DNA from: Chloroflexota bacterium
Lineage (GTDB): Bacteria > Chloroflexota > Anaerolineae > Anaerolineales > UBA11579
Direction: 5' to 3'
Length of the DNA: 39,715 nt
Assembly: GCA_009391835.1 (NCBI GenBank)
Contig: QWJF01000013.1
Location: 1 to 39,715 of the forward strand
A model generated the notes under the pieces. That model was not told the origin of the DNA, searched no databases, and saw only the letters and a program-made list of their open reading frames with translations. Every line of letters starts with the position of its first letter. Position 1 is the first letter of the stretch. Below, piece by piece: positions 21,139 to 29,985 of the stretch. Position numbers and translations under genes: made by a program.

Positions 21139-22089
21139 ATGGCAACTCGCACCGAAGCAATAAGCCCCGAAACAATCAATCCCAGCCAACGTTCACGAAG
21201 CCTGGGGAGCCTGACTATCCGGCGATTGTTCAAGCAGCGGAATGCAATCGTTGGATTGACTATCCTGACAATCCTGTTGCTGATTGCCGTTTTTTCGCCG
21301 CAGATTGCTCCCTATGATCCGGAATTGGTATTAATCGGAATTGAAGATGTGGGAAAGAGAGAGTCACCTTGTATCCATCTCTTGGGCTGCCCCGAAGACC
21401 AGCCGCAACATATAATGGGGATTGATGGCAATTTTCGGGACCAATTCAGCCGGGTAATTTATGGCACACGTGTGTCGCTTTTTATTGGCTTTTCGACAAT
21501 TGGGCTTGCCGTAATCATTGGTTCGTTGATCGGAGCAGTTTCGGGCTATTTGGGCGGCTGGGCAGATAACGTGATTATGCGCTTTATGGACGTGATTCTG
21601 GCATTTCCAAGTTTCCTGTTGGCGATCGCGATTATCACGGTGCTAGGGAGGGGGTTGCAAAACGCGCTTTATGCCATTGCCGTGGTCAATATCCCAGTGT
21701 TCGCGCGGTTAATGCGAGCCAGCGTGCTTTCATTGAAAGAGCAAGAATTTGTGGCCGCCTCGCGGGCGCTGGGGGCAAGTCCATTTCGGTTGCTGTTTGC
21801 GCGCATCCTGCCGAATGCGGCGCCCACTTTGATTGTGCAGGCCACTTTGAGCATTGCCTCTGCTATTCTGGAAGCCGCCGCTCTTTCGTTCTTGGGGCTG
21901 GGCGCGCAACCCCCCACCCCCGAATGGGGAACCATGCTTGGCTCTGAGCGCAATCAGGTATTTACTTCTCCACATCTAGTTTTCTTTCCGGGGATTGCCA
22001 TTATGATCACGGTGTTGGCCTTCAACTTATTAGGCGATGGTATCCGTGATGCCCTTGATCCCCGGCTGGCACAGACAACCAAAAGTTAG
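21139..22089 (+). CDS. Peptide-type ABC transporter permease (DppC family)
   Basis: A 316-residue membrane protein with the DppC/OppC layout: cytoplasmic N-terminus, a first helix around residues 40-55 ending in P-Q-I-A-P-Y-D-P, a periplasmic segment, then the core with five helices. The coupling loop E-F-V-A-A-S-R-A-L-G-A-S-P-F-R-L-L-F-A-R-I-L-P-N-A is clear, followed by A-A-L-S-F-L-G-L-G-A-Q-P-P-T-P-E-W-G and the closing L-G-D-G-I-R-D-A-L-D-P-R. The start is ATG 21139 with AGGA just upstream, 6 bases after the dppB-like stop. It pairs with the DppB-like protein. Confidence 0.95.
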   Translation: MATRTEAISPETINPSQRSRSLGSLTIRRLFKQRNAIVGLTILTILLLIAVFSPQIAPYDPELVLIGIEDVGKRESPCIHLLGCPEDQPQHIMGIDGNFRDQFSRVIYGTRVSLFIGFSTIGLAVIIGSLIGAVSGYLGGWADNVIMRFMDVILAFPSFLLAIAIITVLGRGLQNALYAIAVVNIPVFARLMRASVLSLKEQEFVAASRALGASPFRLLFARILPNAAPTLIVQATLSIASAILEAAALSFLGLGAQPPTPEWGTMLGSERNQVFTSPHLVFFPGIAIMITVLAFNLLGDGIRDALDPRLAQTTKS

Positions 22090-22093
22090 CTCT

Positions 22094-23131
22094 ATGACCC
22101 AAACCACTGCAGCAAACACCACTAGCCAACTTCTTGATGTAATTGGCCTTAAGACTTATTTCTTTACGGATGATGGCGTTCTTACAGCCGTGGATGGAGT
22201 GGATTTCAGCGTGGCGCGCGGCGAGGTTTTTGGGCTGGTTGGTGAATCCGGCTGCGGAAAAAGCGTGACGTCCCTATCTGTTATGCGCCTGGTGGATGCA
22301 CCTGGCAAAATCGTTGAGGGCGAGATCAAATTAGAAGGGGAGAACCTGCTCACCAAAACTGCGAAAGAAATGACAAGCATTCGCGGCCAACAGATTTCGA
22401 TGGTGTTCCAGCAGCCCAAAAGCAGCCTCAACCCCGTGTTTACCATCGGCGACCAGATCATGGAAGTCTTTGAAATACACGAGGACATTGACGAAGCAGA
22501 GGCATGGGAGCGAACTATTGAACTGCTGCATACGGTGGGGATTCCTGAACCCGAAAGCAAAGCAAACGCCTATCCCCACGAACTTTCCGGTGGGCAGGCC
22601 CAACGGGTGATGATTGCGATGGCCCTGGCGTTGAAACCCAAACTCCTTATTGCGGATGAACCAACCACTGCTTTGGACGTGACTATCCAGGCCCAAATCC
22701 TGGATTTAATTCGAGAATTGAGCGCACAAACGGGCACTGCGGTGATTCTAATCACGCACGATCTGGGTGTGGTCGCAGAAATGGCGGACCGGGTGGCAGT
22801 GATGTATGCCGGCCAGATCGTGGAAGAAGCCGACACAATCAGCCTGTTCCAAAAACCCCTGCATCCTTATACGCAGGGATTGCATGCGTCTGTGCCCGTC
22901 TTAGGGCAGACCAAGGAACGACTGGAAACTATTCCGGGAAACGTTCCCAATCTAATCGGACAAATTAATCATTGCCGCTTCGCACCGCGCTGCAAAGCCA
23001 GGGTTGATTACGAACTTGATATTTGCAATCATCAAGAACCGGACCTGATTGACGCAGGCGAAGGCCGTAAAGTGCGCTGCTGGCTTTATCAATCAAGTGG
23101 CGAACACAAAGCACCTCTCAAGATAAATTAA
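22094..23131 (+). CDS. Peptide-type ABC transporter ATP-binding protein (DppD family)
   Basis: A 345-residue ATPase: Walker A G-E-S-G-C-G-K-S, Q-loop V-F-Q-Q-P-K-S-S-L-N-P, signature L-S-G-G-Q-A-Q-R-V, Walker B L-L-I-A-D-E-P-T-T-A-L-D and switch His in L-I-T-H-D-L-G. The C-terminal oligopeptide-transporter domain carries C-R-F-A-P-R-C and two further Cys; in the Dpp/Opp ATPases such Cys sets can bind an iron-sulfur cluster. I chose ATG 22094, four bases after the dppC-like stop; a longer frame from 22037 overlaps that gene and has no homology. No strong SD is seen, so coupling to the previous gene is likely. Confidence 0.95.
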   Translation: MTQTTAANTTSQLLDVIGLKTYFFTDDGVLTAVDGVDFSVARGEVFGLVGESGCGKSVTSLSVMRLVDAPGKIVEGEIKLEGENLLTKTAKEMTSIRGQQISMVFQQPKSSLNPVFTIGDQIMEVFEIHEDIDEAEAWERTIELLHTVGIPEPESKANAYPHELSGGQAQRVMIAMALALKPKLLIADEPTTALDVTIQAQILDLIRELSAQTGTAVILITHDLGVVAEMADRVAVMYAGQIVEEADTISLFQKPLHPYTQGLHASVPVLGQTKERLETIPGNVPNLIGQINHCRFAPRCKARVDYELDICNHQEPDLIDAGEGRKVRCWLYQSSGEHKAPLKIN

Positions 23132-23146
23132 GGTAAGCAAGAAATT

Positions 23147-24160
23147 ATGGCGGCTACAGAAAAGAGATCATCCGGCAAAGGGAACGAGGACCTGGTTGAA
23201 GTAAGAAATTTGGTCAAGTATTTCCCTGTGACGGAGGGGGTGCTGAAGAGAAAAGTGGGAAATATTAGAGCCGTGGACGACGTTAGCTTCGCAATTAAGC
23301 GAGGGGAAACACTGGGGCTGGTGGGCGAATCGGGCTGCGGCAAAACCACTGTGAGCCAAACCATGCTGAGGCTAACCGAACCAACCTCCGGAGAGGTGCT
23401 GTTTCAGGGCGAGAACATCTTTGACAAAAACGGCCGCGATCTCATGGAGATGCGTCGCAAGGTCCAGATTGTTTTCCAGGATCCCTACGCCTCACTGGAT
23501 CCGCGACTTACCATCGGTGCGGCGATCGAAGAGGGCTTGATCATTCATAAAATGGGGAATTCCGAAGAGCGGGTGGAAACAGTGTTGGATATGCTCAAGC
23601 TGGTTGGCCTCGAAGAGTATCATGCCGGCCGTTTCCCGCATGAATTTTCAGGCGGGCAGCGCCAACGGATCGGGATCGCTCGAGCCCTGGTCCTTTCTCC
23701 GGAGTTCATTATTCTGGACGAACCTGTTTCAGCGCTGGATGTTTCCATCCAAGCCCAGGTGCTCAATATTCTCAAGGAACTCCAGGAACGCCTCAAGCTT
23801 ACTTACATGTTCGTGGCTCACAACCTCGCCGTGGTAGAACACATTTCGGATCGAGTCGCAGTGATGTATTTGGGGCGATTAGTAGAAGTGACCACCCAGG
23901 AAGAATTGTTCGGCAGACCGCTGCACCCCTACACCCAAGCATTACTATCAGCGATCCCAGTGCCCGATCCCACTAGGAAAAGAGAGCGCACCATTCTTGC
24001 AGGAGACGTGCCCAGCCCGCTCAATCCACCTTCGGGCTGCCGTTTCCATCCGCGCTGCCCGATTGCGAGGCTCGGCCATTGCTCTATTGAGGACCCGCAG
24101 CTACGCGAATTGCGTCCGGGGCATTGGGTCGCCTGTCATTACGCTGAAGATTTTCTCTAG
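23147..24160 (+). CDS. Peptide-type ABC transporter ATP-binding protein (DppF family)
   Basis: A 337-residue ATPase, partner of the DppD-like subunit. It shows the OppF/DppF N-terminal mark [11 protein letters not shown], Walker [10 protein letters not shown]-loop [12 protein letters not shown], signature [15 protein letters not shown], Walker [13 protein letters not shown] and switch His in F-V-A-H-N-L-A. The tail has G-C-R-F-H-P-R-C-P and a later Cys, again the possible cluster-binding set. Last gene of the operon; it follows the previous stop by 15 bases. The nearby region contains the promoter of the next gene and no obvious terminator. Confidence 0.95.
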   Translation: MAATEKRSSGKGNEDLVEVRNLVKYFPVTEGVLKRKVGNIRAVDDVSFAIKRGETLGLVGESGCGKTTVSQTMLRLTEPTSGEVLFQGENIFDKNGRDLMEMRRKVQIVFQDPYASLDPRLTIGAAIEEGLIIHKMGNSEERVETVLDMLKLVGLEEYHAGRFPHEFSGGQRQRIGIARALVLSPEFIILDEPVSALDVSIQAQVLNILKELQERLKLTYMFVAHNLAVVEHISDRVAVMYLGRLVEVTTQEELFGRPLHPYTQALLSAIPVPDPTRKRERTILAGDVPSPLNPPSGCRFHPRCPIARLGHCSIEDPQLRELRPGHWVACHYAEDFL

Positions 24161-24205
24161 TTCCTCTCCGGCAAAATGTAAGAAGTCCATAGCATATCGC
24201 TCAAT

Positions 24206-24234
24206 TTGCCACGGGCAATTTAGCTTTTTATAAT
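24206..24234 (+). promoter_or_regulatory. Sigma70-type promoter of the broken BtrH-like gene
   Basis: TTGCCA (24206-24211), 17 bases, perfect TATAAT (24229-24234). A TGGAGGTGG ribosome-binding site directly precedes ATG 24261, so the expression signals are intact although the gene is broken. Confidence 0.7.
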
Positions 24235-24260
24235 GGGGGAAAAGAAAATTTGGAGGTGGC

Positions 24261-25479
24261 ATGACTGTTTTAGCTGACTACGCACAATTCGAGGGACGAC
24301 ATCGGGAAACCGGGAGCGTGCAAAATCCTGGCATATCGCGGTGTTTTGGCTCCACATAGCGGCAAGCCATTTAGCGAGGCCATGCTGCTAGGCATAAGTG
24401 GCGGCATCGCCTTCGGCTATTTTCTCTTTCACTATGTGGGGTTTGACCCTCAGTTAGCCCTGTTGACACGCAACACATTCGATCCTCTGCAGACGTTACT
24501 GGAGCGCCTCGGCGTAGTTCAAACCGTGATGCAAACAGCCAGCGAAGAAAAAGCTCATCGGAATCTGATGGATGTGCTTGAAAATGAGGAGCCCGCTTTG
24601 GTTTGGGCGGATAGTTTCCAGCTTCCATATAACGGCCGATCAGAAACCAGTGATTCCTATTGGGATATGCAGCCATTGGTGGTTTACGGACATGATGGCC
24701 ATGAAGCCTACATCGCGGATCGTTCCAGCCAGGGACTGAGGGTAGATGCGGACACGTTCTTGCGGGCACGCGGCCGGATCAAGAAAGACAAATTCCGTGT
24801 CATCACTTTGGATCTCCCCAGCACGGATAAACTCAGTGGGGCCGTAAGTAACGGGATCTGGTAGTGCATCCGGCTTTTTACCGAGACGCCGCCAAAAGGC
24901 GCAAAAAAGAATTTTGGATTCGATGGGCTGCAACATTGGGCAAATATGCTAATAAACACGCGCAATCCACAAAGTTGGGGACGTTATTTTCCGCGCGGCG
25001 CAAGTTTGTTCTCAGCCCTACTTGGCAACAGCCACAGCCCAGGATTGTTTGGATGGGTGAACACGTACGGCAGCGGCGCAAATGCCGAGCGGGATTTGTA
25101 CGCAGATTTCCTTGAGGAGGCGGCGATGGTGCTCAAAAAGCCGGATTTGAACGAAGCGGCGAAACTTTTCAGGATTAGCGGGAGGGAGTGGGCAACTTTG
25201 GTCGACCTTGCGCTGCCGAATAGGGTGGAGCTGTTGATGAGAGGGCGTGAGTTGCTCGCCCTACGCTGCACCTTGTTCATCGACAAGGGCAGTGCGGCCC
25301 TGGATGAGGTTCTCCAAATTGATAGGGATTTTGAAGACCTACGCACGAAAGCCACGAAAGCTTTTCCACTCGACGATGCCGGTGTTGCCGCCTTGCTGGG
25401 CCAAATGAGCGAACAAGTTCTCCGGATTCACAATGCTGAATCGCAGGCTATCGAAGCATTACAAGAGGCCATGAGCTAA
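24261..25479 (+). pseudogene. BtrH_N/DUF4872-type protein, broken by a frameshift and an amber codon
   Basis: ATG 24261 opens M-T-V-L-A-D-Y-A-Q-F-E-G-R-H, the usual start of this family, but the frame ends at TAG 24357. From 24328 a different frame continues with the expected L-A-Y-R-G-V-L-A-P-H-S-G-K; loss of two bases (or gain of one) near 24325-24328 explains this. The new frame runs on through G-I-S-G-G-I-A-F-G-Y-F to G-I-W, meets an in-frame TAG at 24862-24864, and resumes in the same frame with C-I-R-L-F-T-E-T-P-P-K-G, then a helical DUF4872-type region to 25479. BtrH-like N-terminal domains have a papain-like acyltransferase fold, known from butirosin biosynthesis. Two separate lesions with intact promoter and RBS suggest recent inactivation; sequencing error is the alternative. 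Confidence 0.85.
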
Positions 25480-25541
25480 GAGAATTTCGGTTCGTGCAAT
25501 CCAAGAAGAATTCAACACTGAGGCGATCTTCTCTTTTTGGG

Positions 25542-25547
25542 TAAAAT
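25542..25547 (+). promoter_or_regulatory. -10 box giving a probably leaderless mvaD-like transcript
   Basis: TAAAAT ends 6 bases before ATG 25554, where transcription would begin at or next to the A of ATG. No SD is present. The -35 is weak (TGAGGC at 25519). Confidence 0.5.
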
Positions 25548-25553
25548 GCCCGC

Positions 25554-26534
25554 ATGCCCAAACAATCAGCCGCCGCGATGGCCCATCCAAACATTGCATT
25601 CATCAAATATTGGGGCAACCGGGATCGCGAGTTACGCATTCCGGCAAATAGTTCGCTTTCGATGAACCTGGAAGGGCTGGAAACCAAAACGCTTGTCCGC
25701 TTTGACAGCGAACTGGCGCAGGACGAATTCATTCTGAATGAAGAACCCGCTTCCCACGAGGCAGCCGGGCGCGTAACTGCGTTCCTTGACGTTGTTCGGG
25801 GCATGGCGAACCTGCCCGAGCGAGCCAGTGTTGCGAGCAAAAACAATTTCCCAAGCGGCGCTGGCGTGGCTTCCTCCGCGTCGGCCTTCGCAGCCTTGGC
25901 TCTTGCGGCCAGTCGGGCAGCGGGGCTAGTGCTTGATACAAATGCGCTCTCGCGGCTCGCGCGCCGTGGTTCGGGCTCGGCGAGTCGATCGGTACCGGAT
26001 GGATTTGTGGAATGGCACGCAGGGGAGAACGACGCTGATTCTTACGCCGAGAGCGTTGCCCCTGCCGACCATTGGGCACTACGAGATTGCATCGTCGTTG
26101 TCAGCGAAGCGCACAAGGCAATCGGATCAAGCGAAGGCCACGACCTGGCAGATAGCAGCCCCTTCCAGGAAGCGCGCATTGCAGGCGCACAAGAACGCCT
26201 GGAGAATTGCCGGCGAGCCATTGTGGAACGCGATTTCGCCACCCTGGCTGATGTGGTGGAACTGGACAGCCTAATGATGCACTCGGTGATGATGAGTTCT
26301 ATGCCGGCGCTTTTCTATTGGGAACCTGCTACGCTGGGCGTACTAAAGGCTGTGCGGGCCTGGCGCGCTGATGGCCTCGAAGCCTGTGCAACGGTTGATG
26401 CGGGGCCAAACGTGCATGTGATTTGCCCGGAAGCTCAGGCAAGCGAAATTGTTGAGCAACTCACACGCTTGCCCGGCGTGCTGCGTGTGCTCGAATCTTC
26501 CGTGGGTGGAGGCGCCAAATGGCTCGAGCTGTAA
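25554..26534 (+). CDS. Mevalonate-pathway decarboxylase (diphospho- or phosphomevalonate decarboxylase)
   Basis: A 326-residue GHMP-kinase-fold enzyme of isoprenoid precursor synthesis. Motifs: A-H-P-N-I-A-F-I-K-Y-W-G-N-R-D, P-A-N-S-S-L-S-M-N-L, the ATP loop P-S-G-A-G-V-A-S-S-A-S-A-F-A, G-S-G-S-A-S-R-S with its conserved Arg, G-F-V-E-W, and D-A-G-P-N with the catalytic Asp. Classical diphosphomevalonate decarboxylase has Lys in K-Y-W-G-K; here it is Asn. That Lys lies in the substrate phosphate region, and Chloroflexota such as Roseiflexus are known to use a phosphomevalonate decarboxylase with isopentenyl phosphate kinase. The monophosphate is therefore a plausible substrate (inferred). No other mevalonate gene is in the window. 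The transcript is probably leaderless. Confidence 0.88.
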   Translation: MPKQSAAAMAHPNIAFIKYWGNRDRELRIPANSSLSMNLEGLETKTLVRFDSELAQDEFILNEEPASHEAAGRVTAFLDVVRGMANLPERASVASKNNFPSGAGVASSASAFAALALAASRAAGLVLDTNALSRLARRGSGSASRSVPDGFVEWHAGENDADSYAESVAPADHWALRDCIVVVSEAHKAIGSSEGHDLADSSPFQEARIAGAQERLENCRRAIVERDFATLADVVELDSLMMHSVMMSSMPALFYWEPATLGVLKAVRAWRADGLEACATVDAGPNVHVICPEAQASEIVEQLTRLPGVLRVLESSVGGGAKWLEL

Positions 26535-26566
26535 TCAGATTTCTTAATCCCTTCTAAGCGATTTTC

Positions 26567-26595
26567 TTGGGCGAACATAGCCCAAAGGATATAAT
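26567..26595 (+). promoter_or_regulatory. Sigma70-type promoter of the rseP-like gene
   Basis: TTGGGC (26567-26572), 17 bases, perfect TATAAT (26590-26595), about 20 bases before ATG 26616. Confidence 0.6.
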
Positions 26596-26615
26596 CGCCC
26601 AGGTTAAATAAAAAT

Positions 26616-27674
26616 ATGCTTGCATTCATTCAGTTTATTGGTGCTGTCGCCCTGCTCATTATCGTGCATGAGTTGGGGCATTTCCTGGCTGCAAAAGCCG
26701 TCGGGATCCGGGTGCATGAATTCGGAATCGGATTTCCGCCCAGACTCACGCGCCTCTTTACAGCGGGAGGCACCGAATTCACCCTAAATTGGATCCCTCT
26801 GGGGGGCTTTGTGCGACCCGAAGGTGAACAAGATCAGTCCGTTGAGGGTGGCTACGCGGAGTCGAGCCCTTGGGCACGAGTCTTCATGCTCATCTCCGGA
26901 CCTGCAATGAACTTTCTGGCGGCGTTGCTTCTATTCGCCATTATCTTTGTTCGCCTTGGCCGACCCGATCTGGGCACAGTGACGATCCTGGATGTGTCGT
27001 CAAATTCTCCTGCGGCGGAGGCTGGGCTGCAGCCCGACGATGTGATCCTGGCCATTGACGGGCAAGCGATTGACAGCACCCAAGAATTGCGCGGGCTGAT
27101 CTATGCCAAACTTGGAAACCCAATTGAAATCACGTATTCGCGCGACGGTGTCACCGGCGCCGTCAAGATCGTGCCGCGCGACCCAGCGCCTGCTGAGGGC
27201 GCCATCGGCATCGCAATGGGGAATCCGCTAATTCCAATCAAACCCCCCGAGGCTCTTTATTACGGCGGGCAGGCAGTGCTCGAGCAGGTCAACACGCTGA
27301 TGACCTTCCCGGCACGGATTCTCTCAGGCGAAGTCGATTCGGGCAAAGGTCGGCTGGTTGGCTACAAAGGCATGTACGATATTTATACCGAGGTACGTGA
27401 GGCGGATGCCGACCCACAGAGCGCGTTGCCAAGCGGGATTAACACGCTGGCATTTTTTGCCTCCATCTCCATCTCTCTGGGCTTGCTGAATCTGCTGCCC
27501 GTTCCGGCGCTGGATGGCGGCCGTATCCTGTTTACATTGCCGGAACTCCTGTTGAGGAAACGCATTCCTCAAAGTTTTGAAAATGCGGTCAATCTGCTCG
27601 GCCTGGCCCTTTTGATGCTGCTAGTGATTTATATCAACGTGCAGGATTTTCTCAATCCCGTCGTGCTCCCCTAG
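26616..27674 (+). CDS. rseP: RseP-like site-2 intramembrane metalloprotease (M50)
   Basis: A 352-residue integral membrane zinc protease. The first helix carries H-E-L-G-H (residues 18-22) inside the membrane. A G-F-G-P-like strand region (G-I-G-F-P-P-R) follows, then one PDZ domain (about 125-200: V-S-S-N-S-P-A-A-E-A-G-L-Q-P-D-D-V-I-L-A-I-D-G). The C-terminal helices hold the third metal ligand in N-L-L-P-V-P-A-L-D-G-G-R. Family members cut transmembrane anti-sigma factors or leftover signal peptides (regulated intramembrane proteolysis); the substrate here is unknown. The SD is weak. The HEAT-repeat gene begins 4 bases after the stop, so the two are co-transcribed. Confidence 0.92.
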   Translation: MLAFIQFIGAVALLIIVHELGHFLAAKAVGIRVHEFGIGFPPRLTRLFTAGGTEFTLNWIPLGGFVRPEGEQDQSVEGGYAESSPWARVFMLISGPAMNFLAALLLFAIIFVRLGRPDLGTVTILDVSSNSPAAEAGLQPDDVILAIDGQAIDSTQELRGLIYAKLGNPIEITYSRDGVTGAVKIVPRDPAPAEGAIGIAMGNPLIPIKPPEALYYGGQAVLEQVNTLMTFPARILSGEVDSGKGRLVGYKGMYDIYTEVREADADPQSALPSGINTLAFFASISISLGLLNLLPVPALDGGRILFTLPELLLRKRIPQSFENAVNLLGLALLMLLVIYINVQDFLNPVVLP

Positions 27675-27678
27675 CGAA

Positions 27679-28701
27679 ATGAGTGATTCACCTGAGGATA
27701 TCGGGCAGGATTCCTCGTTTGACGAAGTGTTAGAAGCTTTAGGGGATGAAAGCATCCCCTTCCCTGCACGACATCTTTACCAGCTATCCGTGCTAGGCCC
27801 TAACCAAATTAACGAATTTTCCGCGGTCTTTGCACAGCTTTCTCCCCAACGAAGGCTGGGTATTCTTCAAGATCTTGAAATAATCGGCGAGGCAAACACC
27901 GTAACGAATTTCGACGCTATTAGTCGGATTGCCCTTTTTGACGATGATGCTGAGGTTCGGGTTGTAGCGATCCGTTCACTCTGGCAATCTGAAAACAACA
28001 ATTTGATTCCCGAATTCTTATCTCTTCTCGACGAAGATCCCAGCCTAAAAGTGCGAGCCCAGGCTGCCTCGGCACTGGGTCGCTTTGTTTTCCTCGGGGA
28101 ACTGGGGCGAGTATCCGCCGAAAACCTGGAATTGCTTTTGAAGCGTTTGCTCGCGCTCATGGATGAGGATGTGGACGCATTGATTCGGCGGCGCGCGCTG
28201 GAATCTCTAGGTTACTCAGGTCGGGAGTCTGTTGCAGCTCGTATCCTGGATTCCTACGAGTTTGGCGATGAGGACTGGCAAGCCAGCGCGCTGTTTGCAA
28301 TGGGGCGCTCGGTGGATGATCGTTGGGCTCCCCAAGTGATTGAACGGCTGGACGATATAAATCCCGATCTAAGTAAGGAAGCAGCCCGGGCGGCTGGAGA
28401 ATTAGAGCTGGAAGTGGCCGTTCCGGCTTTATTAGACCTTTTGCAAAGTAACGACAGCAGCATTCGATTGGCGGCGGCTTGGTCGCTTTCGCAAATCGGG
28501 GGAAGCGAGGTTGGAGAGGCACTGGAAGAACTGCTAGAGCATACAGGTGATGAAGACGAGATTGACATTCTAGAAGATGCTCTTGAAAACCTTGCATTCA
28601 AGGATGAGCTTGGCTTAAACCTGCTGGCTTTCTCGGAAGACGATCTTGATGATCTTGCCAATCCGGAATCCAGCGGGGAAAACGGCATCGAACCCCTTTA
28701 A
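27679..28701 (+). CDS. HEAT-repeat protein
   Basis: A 340-residue soluble helical protein made of HEAT/PBS-lyase-type repeats. Repeats are visible as D-D-A-E-V-R-V-V-A-I-R-S-L-W, D-P-S-L-K-V-R-A-Q-A-A-S-A-L-G-R, E-D-V-D-A-L-I-R-R-R-A-L-E-S-L-G, S-K-E-A-A-R-A-A-G-E-L and N-D-S-S-I-R-L-A-A-A-W-S-L-S-Q-I-G. Such solenoids are binding scaffolds. The tail is acidic (E-D-D-L-D-D-L). There is no signal peptide, so it is cytoplasmic. It starts 4 bases after the rseP-like stop without a clear SD, which suggests coupled translation. Its role, perhaps assisting the protease, is not known. Confidence 0.85.
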   Translation: MSDSPEDIGQDSSFDEVLEALGDESIPFPARHLYQLSVLGPNQINEFSAVFAQLSPQRRLGILQDLEIIGEANTVTNFDAISRIALFDDDAEVRVVAIRSLWQSENNNLIPEFLSLLDEDPSLKVRAQAASALGRFVFLGELGRVSAENLELLLKRLLALMDEDVDALIRRRALESLGYSGRESVAARILDSYEFGDEDWQASALFAMGRSVDDRWAPQVIERLDDINPDLSKEAARAAGELELEVAVPALLDLLQSNDSSIRLAAAWSLSQIGGSEVGEALEELLEHTGDEDEIDILEDALENLAFKDELGLNLLAFSEDDLDDLANPESSGENGIEPL

Positions 28702-28742
28702 GCTCCGCACCTGGATGTGGCCCCACTCGGGCTTAATTGCTT

Positions 28743-28748
28743 TAAAAT
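28743..28748 (+). promoter_or_regulatory. -10 box giving a probably leaderless peptidase transcript
   Basis: TAAAAT ends exactly 6 bases before ATG 28755, the same spacing as at 25542. No SD and no good -35 are visible. Confidence 0.45.
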
Positions 28749-28754
28749 CCCTTT

Positions 28755-29975
28755 ATGCCCAAAAATTTAGCACTGCGTTGGACGGGATTGCTGCTTCTGT
28801 TGCTTAATTTTGTCTCAGCGCATCAAACCAGAGCGCAAAGCTTTATCCAAATCGTTACCCACAATGTTTCGTACGTCTTCAATGAAAGGTTGTACTTTGA
28901 AGCCACTTTTGAGAGCGACAAGCCGTTGGCTGCGGGGCGAGTGGTGTTTCATCAAGAACGCGCCAGCAAGTTGGAAACAGAGCGAATTGAATTGAATGGC
29001 AACAGCAAGCTCTCGATTGATTTCGAACTTGATGTGGGAACTGCACCCGAGGCGTTTAGCAAGGTGATTTATTGGTTTGTTGTAGCCACACAGGATGGGC
29101 TGGCTTATGAGAGCCCGGCGTATGAATTCCTGTATGAGGACAATCGTTTTGAATGGCAAACATTGGAAGCCTCGCCTTTTCAGGTGCGCTGGCACAGCGG
29201 CGGAGGCAGTTTCGGCGAATCAATCCTCAGTGCGGCGAAAAAGGGCGTGGCCCGCACACAGCAATGGTTACCCTTAGCCGCGCCCAGCCAGATAATACTC
29301 CAGGTATATGAATACCCTTCAGATGTTCAGGAAGTGCTGCAACTGGCCGGCTACAGTTGGCTGGGCGGGCACAGCGACCCAGCACTTGGCCGCATTCTGC
29401 TTTCGATCCCGCCGAATAGCCAAAGCAGTTTGGAGATCGAGCGACAGGTGCCGCATGAAGTGGCACATGTGATGCTCTTCCAAGCACTCGGGCCAGAGGC
29501 ATACGGAAATTTACCGATCTGGCTAACCGAGGGCATTGCGTCCAACGCAGAGCTGTATTCGGACCCGGTACGAGGACAATTGCTTAATCTGGCTTATGGT
29601 GGCAATCATTTACTGCCAATAGCGGGACTTTGCGAAGTATTTCCCCAAACCACAGCCAATGCGCGCTTGGCTTACGCTGAAGTGGCGTCATTCGTTGACT
29701 ATCTACATGAAGAGTATGGCGTGGTTGGCTTAGGGGCGCTAATTGATGCTTACTCCGAAAATTTTGATTGCCTAAATGCCCCGCGGGCCCTCTTTGGTAT
29801 GGATCTTGGCGAATTAGAGCAGGATTGGATCAGTGCGACTTTTTCACCTAGCTCAAGCTGGCAGACACTGCTAGAGAGCCTTCCCTGGCAAAGCATCCTC
29901 GTTTCCGGGCTATTCGTGGGCACGCTGTTCCTGCTACAACGCGCGCTCGCAAAACGGGGAACTGAGAGTAAATAG
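28755..29975 (+). CDS. Gluzincin-type zinc peptidase (peptidase-MA-like) with signal and C-terminal helix
   Basis: A 406-residue exported protein. The N-terminal hydrophobic stretch (residues 9-21) with a following A-x-x-x-x-A-Q-S region looks like a signal peptide. A beta-rich domain spans about residues 30-130. The peptidase domain then has zinc ligands in V-P-H-E-V-A-H (H234, catalytic E235, H238) and the third ligand E259 in W-L-T-E-G-I-A-S, the gluzincin arrangement of peptidase-MA-like families. One hydrophobic helix near residues 378-396, before a basic tail, should anchor it in the membrane with the catalytic part outside. The natural substrate is unknown. It is followed 10 bases later by acylphosphatase. 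Confidence 0.82.
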   Translation: MPKNLALRWTGLLLLLLNFVSAHQTRAQSFIQIVTHNVSYVFNERLYFEATFESDKPLAAGRVVFHQERASKLETERIELNGNSKLSIDFELDVGTAPEAFSKVIYWFVVATQDGLAYESPAYEFLYEDNRFEWQTLEASPFQVRWHSGGGSFGESILSAAKKGVARTQQWLPLAAPSQIILQVYEYPSDVQEVLQLAGYSWLGGHSDPALGRILLSIPPNSQSSLEIERQVPHEVAHVMLFQALGPEAYGNLPIWLTEGIASNAELYSDPVRGQLLNLAYGGNHLLPIAGLCEVFPQTTANARLAYAEVASFVDYLHEEYGVVGLGALIDAYSENFDCLNAPRALFGMDLGELEQDWISATFSPSSSWQTLLESLPWQSILVSGLFVGTLFLLQRALAKRGTESK

Positions 29976-29985
29976 GCCAGAGGAA

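Noticed and set aside
20697-21317. 206-codon open frame on the plus strand
   Set aside because: Shifted frame inside the dppB-like and dppC-like genes; low-complexity residues and no homology pattern.
24862-24864. Amber codon as an encoded pyrrolysine or other recoding site
   Set aside because: A second, unrelated frameshift in the same gene makes simple gene decay more likely, and no pyrrolysine genes are in the window.
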